From positions 2,418,001 to 2,482,000 of the forward strand of contig NZ_CP075339.1 in NCBI RefSeq assembly GCF_024399335.1: 64,000 nt of DNA, written 5' to 3'. The notes below the pieces were generated by a model that was given only the letters and a program-made list of their open reading frames with translations, had not been told where the DNA came from and did no database searches. Of the stretch, positions 25,903 to 34,524 are shown one piece after another; the stretch's first letter is position 1; each line of letters begins with the position of its first letter. The position numbers and the translations under genes were made by a program. Source of the stretch: Leucobacter aridicollis (GTDB taxonomy: Bacteria > Actinomycetota > Actinomycetes > Actinomycetales > Microbacteriaceae).

Positions 25903-27264
25903 CTAGAGGCCGACACCGCGGGCCGACATGAACGGCCGGGGGTTCTGAGGCACGCCGCCCACTTTGGTCTCAAAATGGAGGTGCGGCCCGGTCGAGTTGC
26001 CGGTGCTGCCGACGTACCCGATGATCTGGCCAGCGCCGACCGACTGACCGTAACTGACTGACGGGGTGAACTGCATGTGCCCGTAGAGCGTCGAGACGCC
26101 GCCGCCGTGGTTGATCTCGGCCATGTTTCCGTAGCTGTACTCACCGGCCCACCCCGAGAACGATACGGTTCCCGCTGCGGCCGCTCGGATCGGCGCGCCC
26201 TGACCAATTGCCATGTCCATGCCTGTGTGGCCGTAGTAGCCCCACCACTCGGTCGAGATCCAGTATCCGCCCGCGAGCGGGTTCACCCAGCCTGTCGTGT
26301 TCCCGCCGCCGGTGTTGCCACCACCGGTGTTGCCGCCGCCGGTGTTTCCCCCACCGGTGTTCCCACCGCCAGTGTTGCCGCCGCCACCGCCGCCGTTGTT
26401 CGCATTATTGGCGGCCTCCTCGGCCGCCCGCCGCTCGGCTTCGCGTCGCTGCTCCTCAAGGATGCGCTGACGCTCCTGCTCCTCAAGCACAAGGCGCTGT
26501 TCGTAACCCTTGGTTGTTGAGGTCGTCTTATCCTCGAGCGCCGCGAGCTGCTGCTGCAACACCTTCTGCTGCTGCTCTTGTTCGATCTGCTCGGTTCGGG
26601 CGGCGTCAGCGATCTCGGCGGCGCGCTGCTGGTTGGCCTCCGCCTCCTTCGCAAGCTTGTCGCGCTCTTCCCGGGCCGAATCGGCCTGATCGCTGAGCGT
26701 CTGCGCCGAGTTCATCGCACGCTCGGCATTTTGCCAAATGTTCGTGTTGCGCTCGGTCGCCTTCTCGGTTTGCGCGAGCCGGTCGAGCAGCGCGTCAGCG
26801 GTGCTGCCGTCTGACTCAAGGAAGAGGCTGAGGTTGCGGTCTACACCACCAGAGCGGTAAATCTGCGAAACCAGCGCGGCTGCCTGCTCTGAGGCCTGCT
26901 TCGCTTCAGCTTCGCTCGCCTTCGCTTGTGTGTCGAGTGCCTCGACGCGAGCCTGCGCGTCGCGGAGTTGGCTTGCGGCCTGGTCGAACTTGACCGAGGC
27001 TGCCTCGGACTCTGCGCGGGTGCGCTCGACTTCCTTCTGCACCTTGACGAGCAGATCCTTGATCTCTGACACCTTTGCCGCGGCTGCGGCCTCGTTCTGC
27101 TTCGCTTTCTCGACGTCTTGCCACGTTGGCAGATCAGAGACGATTGCGTATGCGGGAGCAACTGGGCCGATTCCGACTCCGCTGACGAGCACTGCGCCTA
27201 CGGCAGCGAGTCCGAGTGCGAATCCCGCCTTGCGGCGCAGACGTGACTGTGGATTGCTCGTCAT
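25903..27264 (-). CDS. Secreted M23 (LytM-type) peptidoglycan endopeptidase with coiled coil
   Basis: A 453-residue exported protein. The signal peptide runs to about residue 40 (AVLVSGVGIGPVAPAYA). A long coiled coil of about 250 residues, EnvC-like and rich in Glu/Ala/Gln/Arg, follows, then a flexible NTGGG repeat linker and a C-terminal M23 domain with zinc ligands HTGMDMA and GPHLHFE, so it should be an active metallopeptidase. EnvC/RipC-like proteins act with the division machinery. It lies between ftsK and murJ. AAGGAG is 12 nt before the ATG. Confidence 0.93.
   Translation of the reverse strand: MTSNPQSRLRRKAGFALGLAAVGAVLVSGVGIGPVAPAYAIVSDLPTWQDVEKAKQNEAAAAAKVSEIKDLLVKVQKEVERTRAESEAASVKFDQAASQLRDAQARVEALDTQAKASEAEAKQASEQAAALVSQIYRSGGVDRNLSLFLESDGSTADALLDRLAQTEKATERNTNIWQNAERAMNSAQTLSDQADSAREERDKLAKEAEANQQRAAEIADAARTEQIEQEQQQKVLQQQLAALEDKTTSTTKGYEQRLVLEEQERQRILEEQRREAERRAAEEAANNANNGGGGGGNTGGGNTGGGNTGGGNTGGGNTGGGNTTGWVNPLAGGYWISTEWWGYYGHTGMDMAIGQGAPIRAAAAGTVSFSGWAGEYSYGNMAEINHGGGVSTLYGHMQFTPSVSYGQSVGAGQIIGYVGSTGNSTGPHLHFETKVGGVPQNPRPFMSARGVGL
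26299..26388 (-). repeat. 15-bp coding tandem repeat (NTGGG)n
   Basis: Six consecutive 15-bp units encode N-T-G-G-G repeats forming the linker between the coiled coil and the M23 domain. Third-position differences between units show it is not a fresh duplication. Copy number may vary among strains. Confidence 0.85.
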
Positions 27265-27382
27265 CGCGGAAATTCACTCCTTATTCGTATTGGTATCACA
27301 ACCAGTTGGGTCGAAATAACCATCCACCGTAACTTACCAGCTGAGCTTGAAGGTTTCTAGGTGTATGCGCCGGTCGGCACCG

Positions 27383-28975
27383 CTACCGCCTGATCACACG
27401 CCGAACAATGGTTTGCACCTCGGGGACGCGAAGCGCTAGCAGCATTCCCCCATAGACAACGCCCATCGCTGCGGTGACTGCAAGCGCAAACACGATTGCA
27501 AGCAGCATGCCAAAGTCCGGGCTCGCGGCAATGCACAACTGTGCGAGCACAAGCCCAACGGCCAAAGCCGGCACCGCGGCGATCAGGTACTTCGCGAAGC
27601 TTCCGAGCAGTGATGCACCGCCAAAGCCGTCAAGGCGGCGGCGCAGCAGCCACAGCGCGAAGGCGGCCTGCGCGACTGTCGTCACCGACCAGACGCCGGC
27701 ATACACAGCACCAATCTGCGCTTTCTCGACGAACGTGACGGCGATCAAGACGCCGATGATGAGCGCAACGAGCTGCGCCGTGATGAATACAAACGGCGTG
27801 CGAGCGTCACTCAAGGCGAAGAAGGCGCGCTGCGCTGCAAACATCAGGCTGTAAGCCGCGAGACCCACTGAATAGATGCGGATCACCTGTGCGATGGCCA
27901 AGAGCTCGTCTGCGTCGGCTGCGGGCCAAATCACCCTGGTCACGAATGGCGCAGCCATAAACATAATCGCGGCCGCGAACACCATGAGCATCGACACCTG
28001 CCGCGCTGCTGCAACAAACGTTTCTCGGAAGCCATCGAGGTCCCCGGCGTGGCCGAGCTCTGACAGTCGGGTGAAGTACGCGGTGACGAGCGAGACTGCG
28101 AGCACCGAGTGGGGCAGCATGAATACGAGCCAGATGTACTGCATTGCGGCGAGCGACGGGCCCTCCCCCGACGCGTAATTCATCACCGGGGTGGTGACGA
28201 GGCCACCAACCGTCATGACGATGACCGCAGCAAGGCCCCACGAGGCCGTCTTGCCGGTCTGGCGCAGCCCGACGCCACGCCACTTGAAATCCGGTCGGAA
28301 GCCGAGGCCGGCACGCCGCCACGGCACGAGCAGGATCAACGCCTGCGCGACAATCCCGAGCGTCGCCGAACCTGCGAGCAGCGCGATCGCGCCGGTGGTC
28401 CAGCCGTCGACTGGCGGATTCTTGTCGGCGCCGAAGATGACGATGTAGGCGACCGTGCCGGCAATAGCGACAACATTCGCGATCGCGGGCGCCCAGGTGA
28501 ATGGGCCAAAGATCTTCTTCGCGTTGAGCGCCTCGCCGAGCACCGTATACCACCCGTAGAAAATGATCTGCGGAATGCACCAGTACGAAAACGCGGTGGC
28601 CAACGCCCGCGCGTTCTCGGGCCAACCGGGGGTGAGTAACTGCACGAGCAGCGGTGCGGCGAGCATCGCAAGCACCGTAATGACAAGCAGGGCGACGGAC
28701 ACGAGCGTGAGCACCTTGTTCAGGTACGCACGCCCCCCATCGGGCTGCCGCATCGACTTCACGATCTGAGGTACGAGCACGGCATTGAGCATGCCCCCTG
28801 CGAGAAGCATGTACAGCGTGTTCGGCAGAATGTTGCCGTTCGTGAACGCGTCAGCGGAGCGCGACAACGCGCCAATCGCGTAGACAAGCAGCATCGTCTT
28901 GACGAGCCCGAGCACTCGAGAGACCATCGTGCCCGAGGCCATGATTGCGCTCGCGCGCTGGAGCGCGGATGCCAT
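27383..28975 (-). CDS. murJ: Lipid II flippase MurJ
   Basis: A MOP-superfamily membrane protein of 530 residues with about 14 helices that moves lipid II across the membrane. Family features at the N-terminus: MASGTMVSRVLGLVKTMLLV and AFTNGNILPNTLYMLLAGGM. The ATG at 28975 shares its A with the TAA stop of the upstream Fem-like gene (TAATG), so the two are coupled and act in successive steps of wall precursor use. It lacks the C-terminal pseudokinase domain found in MviN of mycobacteria. Confidence 0.94.
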   Translation of the reverse strand: MASALQRASAIMASGTMVSRVLGLVKTMLLVYAIGALSRSADAFTNGNILPNTLYMLLAGGMLNAVLVPQIVKSMRQPDGGRAYLNKVLTLVSVALLVITVLAMLAAPLLVQLLTPGWPENARALATAFSYWCIPQIIFYGWYTVLGEALNAKKIFGPFTWAPAIANVVAIAGTVAYIVIFGADKNPPVDGWTTGAIALLAGSATLGIVAQALILLVPWRRAGLGFRPDFKWRGVGLRQTGKTASWGLAAVIVMTVGGLVTTPVMNYASGEGPSLAAMQYIWLVFMLPHSVLAVSLVTAYFTRLSELGHAGDLDGFRETFVAAARQVSMLMVFAAAIMFMAAPFVTRVIWPAADADELLAIAQVIRIYSVGLAAYSLMFAAQRAFFALSDARTPFVFITAQLVALIIGVLIAVTFVEKAQIGAVYAGVWSVTTVAQAAFALWLLRRRLDGFGGASLLGSFAKYLIAAVPALAVGLVLAQLCIAASPDFGMLLAIVFALAVTAAMGVVYGGMLLALRVPEVQTIVRRVIRR

Positions 28976-30045
28976 TAGTAGAACACGTCCCCTCGGGTGG
29001 CGAGAGTGAACCGACGTGCGATCCTGTCGCCGACGGTGTTCCAAATCTTGACTTTGCCTGCGCTCAACGGGAGATCGAGCGTGCCGACATAGTCGGTCAC
29101 GTTCTTCGACAACCGCAGCTTGTACTGGCCCACGCCGTAGAGCCTGTGGCTCTTGTCGTCGAGCTTGTCGCTCGGAGGGGTACCGATGAGGTCGTGCCGG
29201 GTCGCGCCCTGCTCCTTTCCCCACCTGATGATCTCGAGTTGCATGCGGTACATCGCGCCTGTCGGCAGCTTGGCCTTCGCCGATGCGCCGTCCTTGTACC
29301 CGCTCGTCTGGCCGAGCGCCGTCGCGAACATGCCTGCCACAGGCACCTCACCGTCGTAGCCGAGAACGAGCTGGCCCCGCCCTGCAGCCTGGAATCCCTG
29401 CCAGAAATCACGGAAGTACTCGTAGGGGCGCAGCTCGAACTTCTCCTCGGCAGTGCCGGTGAGCAGGTCGAACATGATCCTGCAGTTCTCCTCGGTGGCC
29501 TCGACACGGCGGACGTCGAAGCCCTCCTTGTCGGCCTTACGAATCTTCGTCCGCGTGCTCGATGAGAACGCCGCCATGATCGCGTCCTCGTCACCCGAGA
29601 TGTCAAGAATGATCGTCGAGACGTTGGGAAGCACGTGCGCTGTCGGTACGTATCCTGCGGCGCGAAGCGTCGAGAAAGCCTCGTCGCTCGCAAGCAGGCG
29701 CGGCTCGACCTTCAGGAGGAATACGCCCTCGCTCCGAGCGAACTCGGCGAGCCGCGCCCCGCGGTCGACATACTCGGACGCCGACATCGGAGTTCCGAGC
29801 GCGTCGATAGAGACGTCGGGGCCAGCGGGTACGTACCAGAACCTCCCAAGAAGCGGGATCTTCTTCTCAAGCACGAGCGTGGCGGGGAACCCATCGCCCA
29901 CAATGTAGCGGGCGGTGTAGCGCTGATGGCGCTTGATCTCAGCGTACTCGCGGCTCTGCCAGATCTCGCCGCCGCCAGGAGCGAGCTCGACGAGCTCGTC
30001 CCAGCGGCCAACTTCCTCTGCAGTCGCAAAGCGGAGTGAAGCCAC
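28975..30045 (-). CDS. FemAB-type peptidyltransferase (lipid II interpeptide bridge)
   Basis: A 356-residue GNAT-fold protein of the Fem family, which attaches amino acids from aminoacyl-tRNA to the stem peptide of lipid II. Visible features: FLLKVEPRL, SSSTRTKIRKADKEGFDVRR, FWQGFQAAGRGQLVLGYDGE, and the C-terminal GVGQYKLRLSKNVTDYVGTL. The amino acid added cannot be read from sequence. It is 2 nt downstream of rnj and overlaps murJ. The coupling with murJ supports a role in precursor branching. Confidence 0.9.
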   Translation of the reverse strand: MASLRFATAEEVGRWDELVELAPGGGEIWQSREYAEIKRHQRYTARYIVGDGFPATLVLEKKIPLLGRFWYVPAGPDVSIDALGTPMSASEYVDRGARLAEFARSEGVFLLKVEPRLLASDEAFSTLRAAGYVPTAHVLPNVSTIILDISGDEDAIMAAFSSSTRTKIRKADKEGFDVRRVEATEENCRIMFDLLTGTAEEKFELRPYEYFRDFWQGFQAAGRGQLVLGYDGEVPVAGMFATALGQTSGYKDGASAKAKLPTGAMYRMQLEIIRWGKEQGATRHDLIGTPPSDKLDDKSHRLYGVGQYKLRLSKNVTDYVGTLDLPLSAGKVKIWNTVGDRIARRFTLATRGDVFY

Positions 30046-30047
30046 CG

Positions 30048-31724
30048 CTATACCACCACCACAACTGGAACGATCATTGCCTTGCGGCGCAGCTTCGTAC
30101 CTACCCAGCGGCCGACAGTGCGGCGCACAACCTGCTGCAGCGCGTGCTGGTCAGTCACGCCCTCCTTCATCGCCTTCTCGATTGCGTCAGCAACCTGCGG
30201 CTTGATCTTGTCGAAGACGTGATCGGACTCGGCGACGCCCTTCGCGTGGATCTCGGGGCCCGAGACGATCTGCCCGAGGGTCGTCTCAACGACAGTGATC
30301 ACGGAGATGAACCCCTCCTCTGCGAGGGTACGACGGTCACGGAGGTCATCGTCCGTCACCTTGCCGACGCTCTTGCCATCGACGTAGATGAAGTCGATCG
30401 CGAGCTGTCCAACCTCGCGCGCGACACCGTCGTGCAGGTCGACGATCGTGCCGTTCTCAGCGATAATCGTGCGGTTCTGCGGCACACCGGTCTCGATCGC
30501 TACGCCCGCGTTCGCGATGAGGTGGCGGTACTCGCCGTGAATCGGCATAACGTTCTTCGGGCGCACGATGTTGTAGCAGTACATGAGCTCGCCAGCCGAC
30601 GCGTGGCCCGACACGTGGACCTTCGCGTTGCCCTTATGCACGACGTTCGCGCCAAGCTTCATGAGCCCGTTAATGATGCGGTATACCGAGTTCTCGTTGC
30701 CCGGAATGAGGCTCGAGGCGAGGATAACGGTATCGCCAGCGCCAACCTCAACCTGGTGTTCCTTGTTCACCATCCGGCTGAGCACGGCCATCGGCTCGCC
30801 CTGCGAACCGGTGGACATGTAGACGATGCGGTGATCCGGAATATCGCCGCTCTTCTTGAGATCTACGAGCACACCCTCGGGGACGTCGAGGAACCCGAGA
30901 TCGGCAGCAATCTTCATGTTGCGAACCATCGAGCGGCCAAGCAACACGACCCGGCGGCCGTTCTTCGAGGCCGCATCGAGCACCTGCTGCACTCGGTGTA
31001 CGTGGCTCGAGAAGCTCGCGACAACAACCTTGCCGCTCGCTTTCTCGATGACGCGCTCAAGCACCGGTCCGATGTCTTTTTCGAGGGCTGTAAAGCCAGG
31101 AACCTCGGCGTTCGTCGAGTCTGTCATGAAGAGGTCAACGCCCTCTTCGCCGAGACGAGCAAACGCGCGCAGGTCGGTGATGCGGCCGTCAAGTGGCAGC
31201 TGATCCATCTTGAAGTCGCCCGTGCCGATGACCATGCCGGCCTCAGTGCGGATCGCAACCGCGAGCGCGTCAGGGATCGAGTGGTTGACCGCAATGAACT
31301 CAAGGTCGAACGGCCCGAACTTCACGCGATCGCCCTCAGCCACAAGGTGGCTCTTCGGGCGAATCCGGTGCTCCTTCAGCTTCGCCTCAACGAACGCGAG
31401 GGTCAGCTTCGAGCCGACAAGGGGAATATCCTCGCGGCGCTTGAGCAGGTATGGCACGCCACCGATGTGGTCCTCGTGGCCGTGCGTGAGCACGACAGCG
31501 ACGATGTCCTGGAGGCGATCCTCAATCTGGGTGATGTCGGGAAGGATGAGGTCGACACCTGGCTGGTGCTCCTCAGGGAAGAGTACGCCACAGTCCACCA
31601 CGAGCAACTTGCCGTTGATCTCGTAGACTGTCATGTTTCGGCCGACCTCGCCGAGGCCGCCGAGCGGCGTAATCCGTAGGGTGCCCTTTTTGAGCTTGGG
31701 CGGTGCGTAAGGGGGGTTGGGCAC
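30048..31724 (-). CDS. rnj: Ribonuclease J
   Basis: A metallo-beta-lactamase-fold 5-prime exo/endoribonuclease for mRNA decay and rRNA maturation. The protein is 558 residues. The zinc motif HGHEDH is at 81-86; further motifs are GDFKMDQ, MTDSTNAE, beta-CASP SFSSHVHRVQQ and VSGHASAGEL. The GTG start has AGGAGG 4 nt upstream. It sits 14 nt after dapA, a pairing (dapA-rnj) common in actinobacteria. Confidence 0.97.
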   Translation of the reverse strand: MPNPPYAPPKLKKGTLRITPLGGLGEVGRNMTVYEINGKLLVVDCGVLFPEEHQPGVDLILPDITQIEDRLQDIVAVVLTHGHEDHIGGVPYLLKRREDIPLVGSKLTLAFVEAKLKEHRIRPKSHLVAEGDRVKFGPFDLEFIAVNHSIPDALAVAIRTEAGMVIGTGDFKMDQLPLDGRITDLRAFARLGEEGVDLFMTDSTNAEVPGFTALEKDIGPVLERVIEKASGKVVVASFSSHVHRVQQVLDAASKNGRRVVLLGRSMVRNMKIAADLGFLDVPEGVLVDLKKSGDIPDHRIVYMSTGSQGEPMAVLSRMVNKEHQVEVGAGDTVILASSLIPGNENSVYRIINGLMKLGANVVHKGNAKVHVSGHASAGELMYCYNIVRPKNVMPIHGEYRHLIANAGVAIETGVPQNRTIIAENGTIVDLHDGVAREVGQLAIDFIYVDGKSVGKVTDDDLRDRRTLAEEGFISVITVVETTLGQIVSGPEIHAKGVAESDHVFDKIKPQVADAIEKAMKEGVTDQHALQQVVRRTVGRWVGTKLRRKAMIVPVVVVV

Positions 31725-31738
31725 TGGGCCTCCTGTTA

Positions 31739-32716
31739 TTAGCGGGTGGTGCCTGCAATCTTGGGCAGAGCACCGCCGGCAGCCGCGTTGCGGTCCGGCC
31801 TGAAGTTTGAAAAGTCGACGCCGGGCAGGTCGCGAACAAGTGACAACTCGTCCTCAATGAGCGCGGCCTCCCACTCCTCGGGCCCGACAAGCGGGAGCCG
31901 AACGCGGGGGCTCGAAATGCGGCCGAGGCCGTGAAGGATGTACTTTACTGCGACTGTACCGGGCACGTGCGTCATTGCGGCGCGAACGAGCGGTTCGAGC
32001 TGCTGATGCGCGGCACGGGCCGTGTGGAGGTCGCCAGCGTTCACCGCGTCAACCATCACCCGGTACGGCGCCGCCGCAATGTTCGCAGTCACTCCGATGA
32101 GGCCAGTCGCCCCGATCGACAGGTGCGGGAGCACGTTCGGGTCATCGCCCGAGAAGTACATCAGGTCGGTCTGATTCAGCACGCGGCTGACCTCGCTGAG
32201 GTCGCCCTTTGCGTCCTTCACGGCGAGGATGTTTGGGTGCTTCGCGAGCCGCAGGATCGTCTCGTACTTGATCGGGATACCAGCGCGTCCCGGAATGTCG
32301 TACAGGATCACGGGCAGGTCGGTTGCGTCAGCGACCATGCGGAAGTGGGTGAGCAGACCAGCCTGCGTCGGCTTGTTGTAGTACGGGGTCACGATCATGA
32401 CGCCATCGGCGCCGGCACGCTCACTCGCCTTGTACATCTCGATCGCGTGCGCGGTCTCGTTCGAGCCGCCGCCGGTGATGATCTTCGCTCGTCCGCTGCT
32501 GACCGACTTGGCCACCTCGACGAGCTTGAGCTTTTCTGGGTCCGTAAGAGTCGAGGTCTCGCCCGTGGTGCCGGTGACGACGATGCCGTCTGCGCCACTC
32601 ACGATGCAATCTTCAATGTGCTGTTCGGTCGCAGCCCAATCAACCTCACCATCGGAATCGAAGGGGGTGATGAGAGCGACGAGCACCTGCCCGAAAGGAT
32701 TCTCTACGTTTGCCAC
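31739..32716 (-). CDS. dapA: 4-hydroxy-tetrahydrodipicolinate synthase
   Basis: Condenses pyruvate with aspartate semialdehyde, the first step of the DAP/lysine branch. The 325-residue TIM barrel has GTTGETSTL, VTPYYNKP, LYDIPGRAGI and the Schiff-base lysine in LAVKDAKGD. The GTG start has TAGCCT 6 nt upstream and no ribosome site, pointing to leaderless expression. The next enzyme, DapB, is encoded at 36.7 kb. Confidence 0.96.
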   Translation of the reverse strand: MANVENPFGQVLVALITPFDSDGEVDWAATEQHIEDCIVSGADGIVVTGTTGETSTLTDPEKLKLVEVAKSVSSGRAKIITGGGSNETAHAIEMYKASERAGADGVMIVTPYYNKPTQAGLLTHFRMVADATDLPVILYDIPGRAGIPIKYETILRLAKHPNILAVKDAKGDLSEVSRVLNQTDLMYFSGDDPNVLPHLSIGATGLIGVTANIAAAPYRVMVDAVNAGDLHTARAAHQQLEPLVRAAMTHVPGTVAVKYILHGLGRISSPRVRLPLVGPEEWEAALIEDELSLVRDLPGVDFSNFRPDRNAAAGGALPKIAGTTR

Positions 32717-32853
32717 CTCACTAGGCTACCGGATCGGCCACCGCGATACCGCCAGCATTACTCAAAACTGCACCGCACGTCACCGCGGCTGCCCGAACGC
32801 GCAACGAAACCGGGCGCGGCGAGGGAGCCCCACGCCGAGGCGTTCCAGATCGA

Positions 32854-33354
32854 TTACGCTGCGCGCCTGCGCTCGTAACGTTCGAAGCGGTACCCGAGAC
32901 CGCTCGCCGCGACGAGGGGCTCTCCCCCGTCGACGAGCGCCCAGTCATCGCCGATCTCAGGTGCGAACGTGTCGGCGCCCTCCACATCCATGTCGATACG
33001 GGTGACAACGAGTTCGTGCGCAACAGGCATTGCCTCGCGGTACAGTTGGCCGCCGCCCATGATCCAGGCGCGATCGCCACCGGCGAGGCGAATCGCTTGG
33101 TCAAGCGTTGTCGCGGTCTGCGCGTCGTCGATCACCAGATCAGGATCGCGCGACACCACGACATTCTCGCGCCCCGGCAGCGGACGGAAGCGCTCGGGCA
33201 GTGATTCCCATGTGCGCCGTCCCATGATGACGGGCGCGCCGAGCGTGATCCGCTTGAAGTGTGCAAGGTCCTCGGGAAGGTGCCACGGCATCGTGCCATC
33301 GCGGCCGATCGCACCGCCTCGGGCCTCAGCCCAAATCATTCCGAGCGTAGTCAC
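32854..33354 (-). CDS. dfrA: Dihydrofolate reductase
   Basis: Regenerates tetrahydrofolate using NADPH. The protein is 166 residues. Features: [33 protein letters not shown] with the active-site acid, [20 protein letters not shown] and [14 protein letters not shown]. The GTG start overlaps the thyA stop (GTGA). ThyA makes DHF and this enzyme reduces it, the usual pair. The 137 bp to dapA hold no gene apart from the dapA promoter box. Confidence 0.96.
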   Translation of the reverse strand: MTTLGMIWAEARGGAIGRDGTMPWHLPEDLAHFKRITLGAPVIMGRRTWESLPERFRPLPGRENVVVSRDPDLVIDDAQTATTLDQAIRLAGGDRAWIMGGGQLYREAMPVAHELVVTRIDMDVEGADTFAPEIGDDWALVDGGEPLVAASGLGYRFERYERRRAA

Positions 33355-34160
33355 ACAGCCACCGGCGCCTTAATTCCCGGATGGTGCTGGTAGCCCACGA
33401 CCTCAAAATCCTCGTACTCGTAGTCGAAGATCGAATCGCGGTCGGCGATCTTCATCTGCGGGTACGGGAACGGGTCGCGGGCCAGCTGCGTGGTCACCTG
33501 CTCAACGTGGTTGTCGTAGATGTGGCAATCACCGCCAGTCCACACGAACTCACCCGGCTCAAGACCTGTCTGCTTCGCCACCATGAGCGTGAGCAGCGCA
33601 TACGAGGCGATGTTGAACGGAACCCCCAAGAACATGTCTGCCGAACGCTGGTAAAGCTGGCATGACAGCTTGCCGTCTGCGACGTAGAACTGGAAGAACG
33701 CGTGGCACGGCGCGAGGGCCATATCGGGGATGTCAGCAACGTTCCACGCAGACACGATGAGACGCCTCGAGTCGTGGTTCGTGCGGATCTGCTCAATGAT
33801 CTCGGAGATCTGGTCGATGTGCCCGCCCCCCGGGGTCGGCCAGGAGCGCCACTGCACACCGTAGACAGGCCCAAGCTCGCCCTGTTCGTCAGCCCACTCG
33901 TCCCAGATACTCACACCGTTCTCGGAGAGATAGCCGATGTTGCTGTCGCCCCGGAGAAACCACAAGAGCTCGATCGCGATCGACTTGAAGTGGACGCGCT
34001 TCGTCGTGATGAGCGGGAACGACTCTGACAAATCGAATCGGAGCTGCTTGCCGAACAGGCTTCGGGTGCCAGTGCCCGTGCGATCCGATTTCTGTGTGCC
34101 GTGCTCAAGCACTTCCCTGAGAAGGTCCTCGTACGGTGTCGGAATCACGGCTGCACTCAT
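33351..34160 (-). CDS. thyA: Thymidylate synthase
   Basis: Makes dTMP from dUMP with methylene-THF. The protein is 269 residues, the usual length. Conserved stretches: [37 protein letters not shown], catalytic C152 in [32 protein letters not shown] and DCHIYDNH. I chose the ATG at 34160, where alignment with the family begins and TACGAT lies 7 nt upstream. The frame stays open another ~100 codons upstream through repeats, but that part is not thyA-like. Confidence 0.97.
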   Translation of the reverse strand: MSAAVIPTPYEDLLREVLEHGTQKSDRTGTGTRSLFGKQLRFDLSESFPLITTKRVHFKSIAIELLWFLRGDSNIGYLSENGVSIWDEWADEQGELGPVYGVQWRSWPTPGGGHIDQISEIIEQIRTNHDSRRLIVSAWNVADIPDMALAPCHAFFQFYVADGKLSCQLYQRSADMFLGVPFNIASYALLTLMVAKQTGLEPGEFVWTGGDCHIYDNHVEQVTTQLARDPFPYPQMKIADRDSIFDYEYEDFEVVGYQHHPGIKAPVAV

Positions 34161-34206
34161 GCAATCAATCGTACAGCGCTTGCGTGTGGGCTGCCCGGGC
34201 TGCGGT

Positions 34207-34296
34207 CGAACGCCGCACCCGGGATCTGCAGAACATCTGCCCTCCCAAAGCCCAGACTGCATAGCTACTGCAGATCCCAGGGATACGTGCCGAGGC
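34207..34296. repeat. Palindromic repeat element, copy 1
   Basis: A 90-bp element; its last 74 bp (34223-34296) are identical to copy 2, 147 bp away. It contains an 11-bp inverted repeat GGGATCTGCAG / CTGCAGATCCC (34221-34231, 34268-34278) enclosing 36 nt. It lies directly upstream of thyA. It could be a dispersed intergenic element or a structured RNA. No transposase is nearby. Confidence 0.85.
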
Positions 34297-34353
34297 TTGG
34301 CCCCGGAGGGGCAGAGGCGGGGGCTGGGACGCGGGCTCCGCCCAGGCATCCAC

Positions 34354-34443
34354 CGAACGCTACACCTGAGATCTGCAGAACATCTGCCCTCCCAAAGCCC
34401 AGACTGCATAGCTACTGCAGATCCCAGGGATACGTGCCGAGGC
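34354..34443. repeat. Palindromic repeat element, copy 2
   Basis: The second copy of the element at 34207-34296, with five differences, all in the first 16 bp. The inverted repeat is 9 bp here (GATCTGCAG 34370-34378 / CTGCAGATC 34415-34423). About 57 bp of unrelated GC-rich sequence separates the copies. Confidence 0.85.
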
Positions 34444-34478
34444 CGGGGCCGAGCACCAGTGCAGCCCCCCGAACACAC

Positions 34479-34511
34479 CTCAGGCCCGCGCCGAATCAGC
34501 GCGGGCCTGAG
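34479..34511 (-). terminator. Terminator hairpin after the APC permease
   Basis: Perfect 13-bp arms CTCAGGCCCGCGC (34479-34491) and GCGCGGGCCTGAG (34499-34511) with a 7-nt loop, 13 nt after the permease stop. GC-rich hairpin without a T-run. Confidence 0.7.
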
Positions 34512-34524
34512 TCTCGAGACAAAC

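Noticed and set aside
30036..31679. 547-codon open frame on the plus strand opposite rnj
   Set aside because: Antisense shadow of a well-supported RNase J gene; long antisense frames are common at this GC content, and the protein has no domain-like pattern.
34207..34443. Insertion sequence or composite transposon
   Set aside because: No transposase frame, no terminal inverted repeats at the ends of the 147-bp unit and no clear target duplication; listed as a repeat instead.
34161..34478. N-terminal extension of thyA through the duplicated elements
   Set aside because: The frame is open to 34478, but thymidylate synthase similarity begins at the ATG 34160, which has the leaderless -10 spacing; the upstream peptide is only repeat translation.
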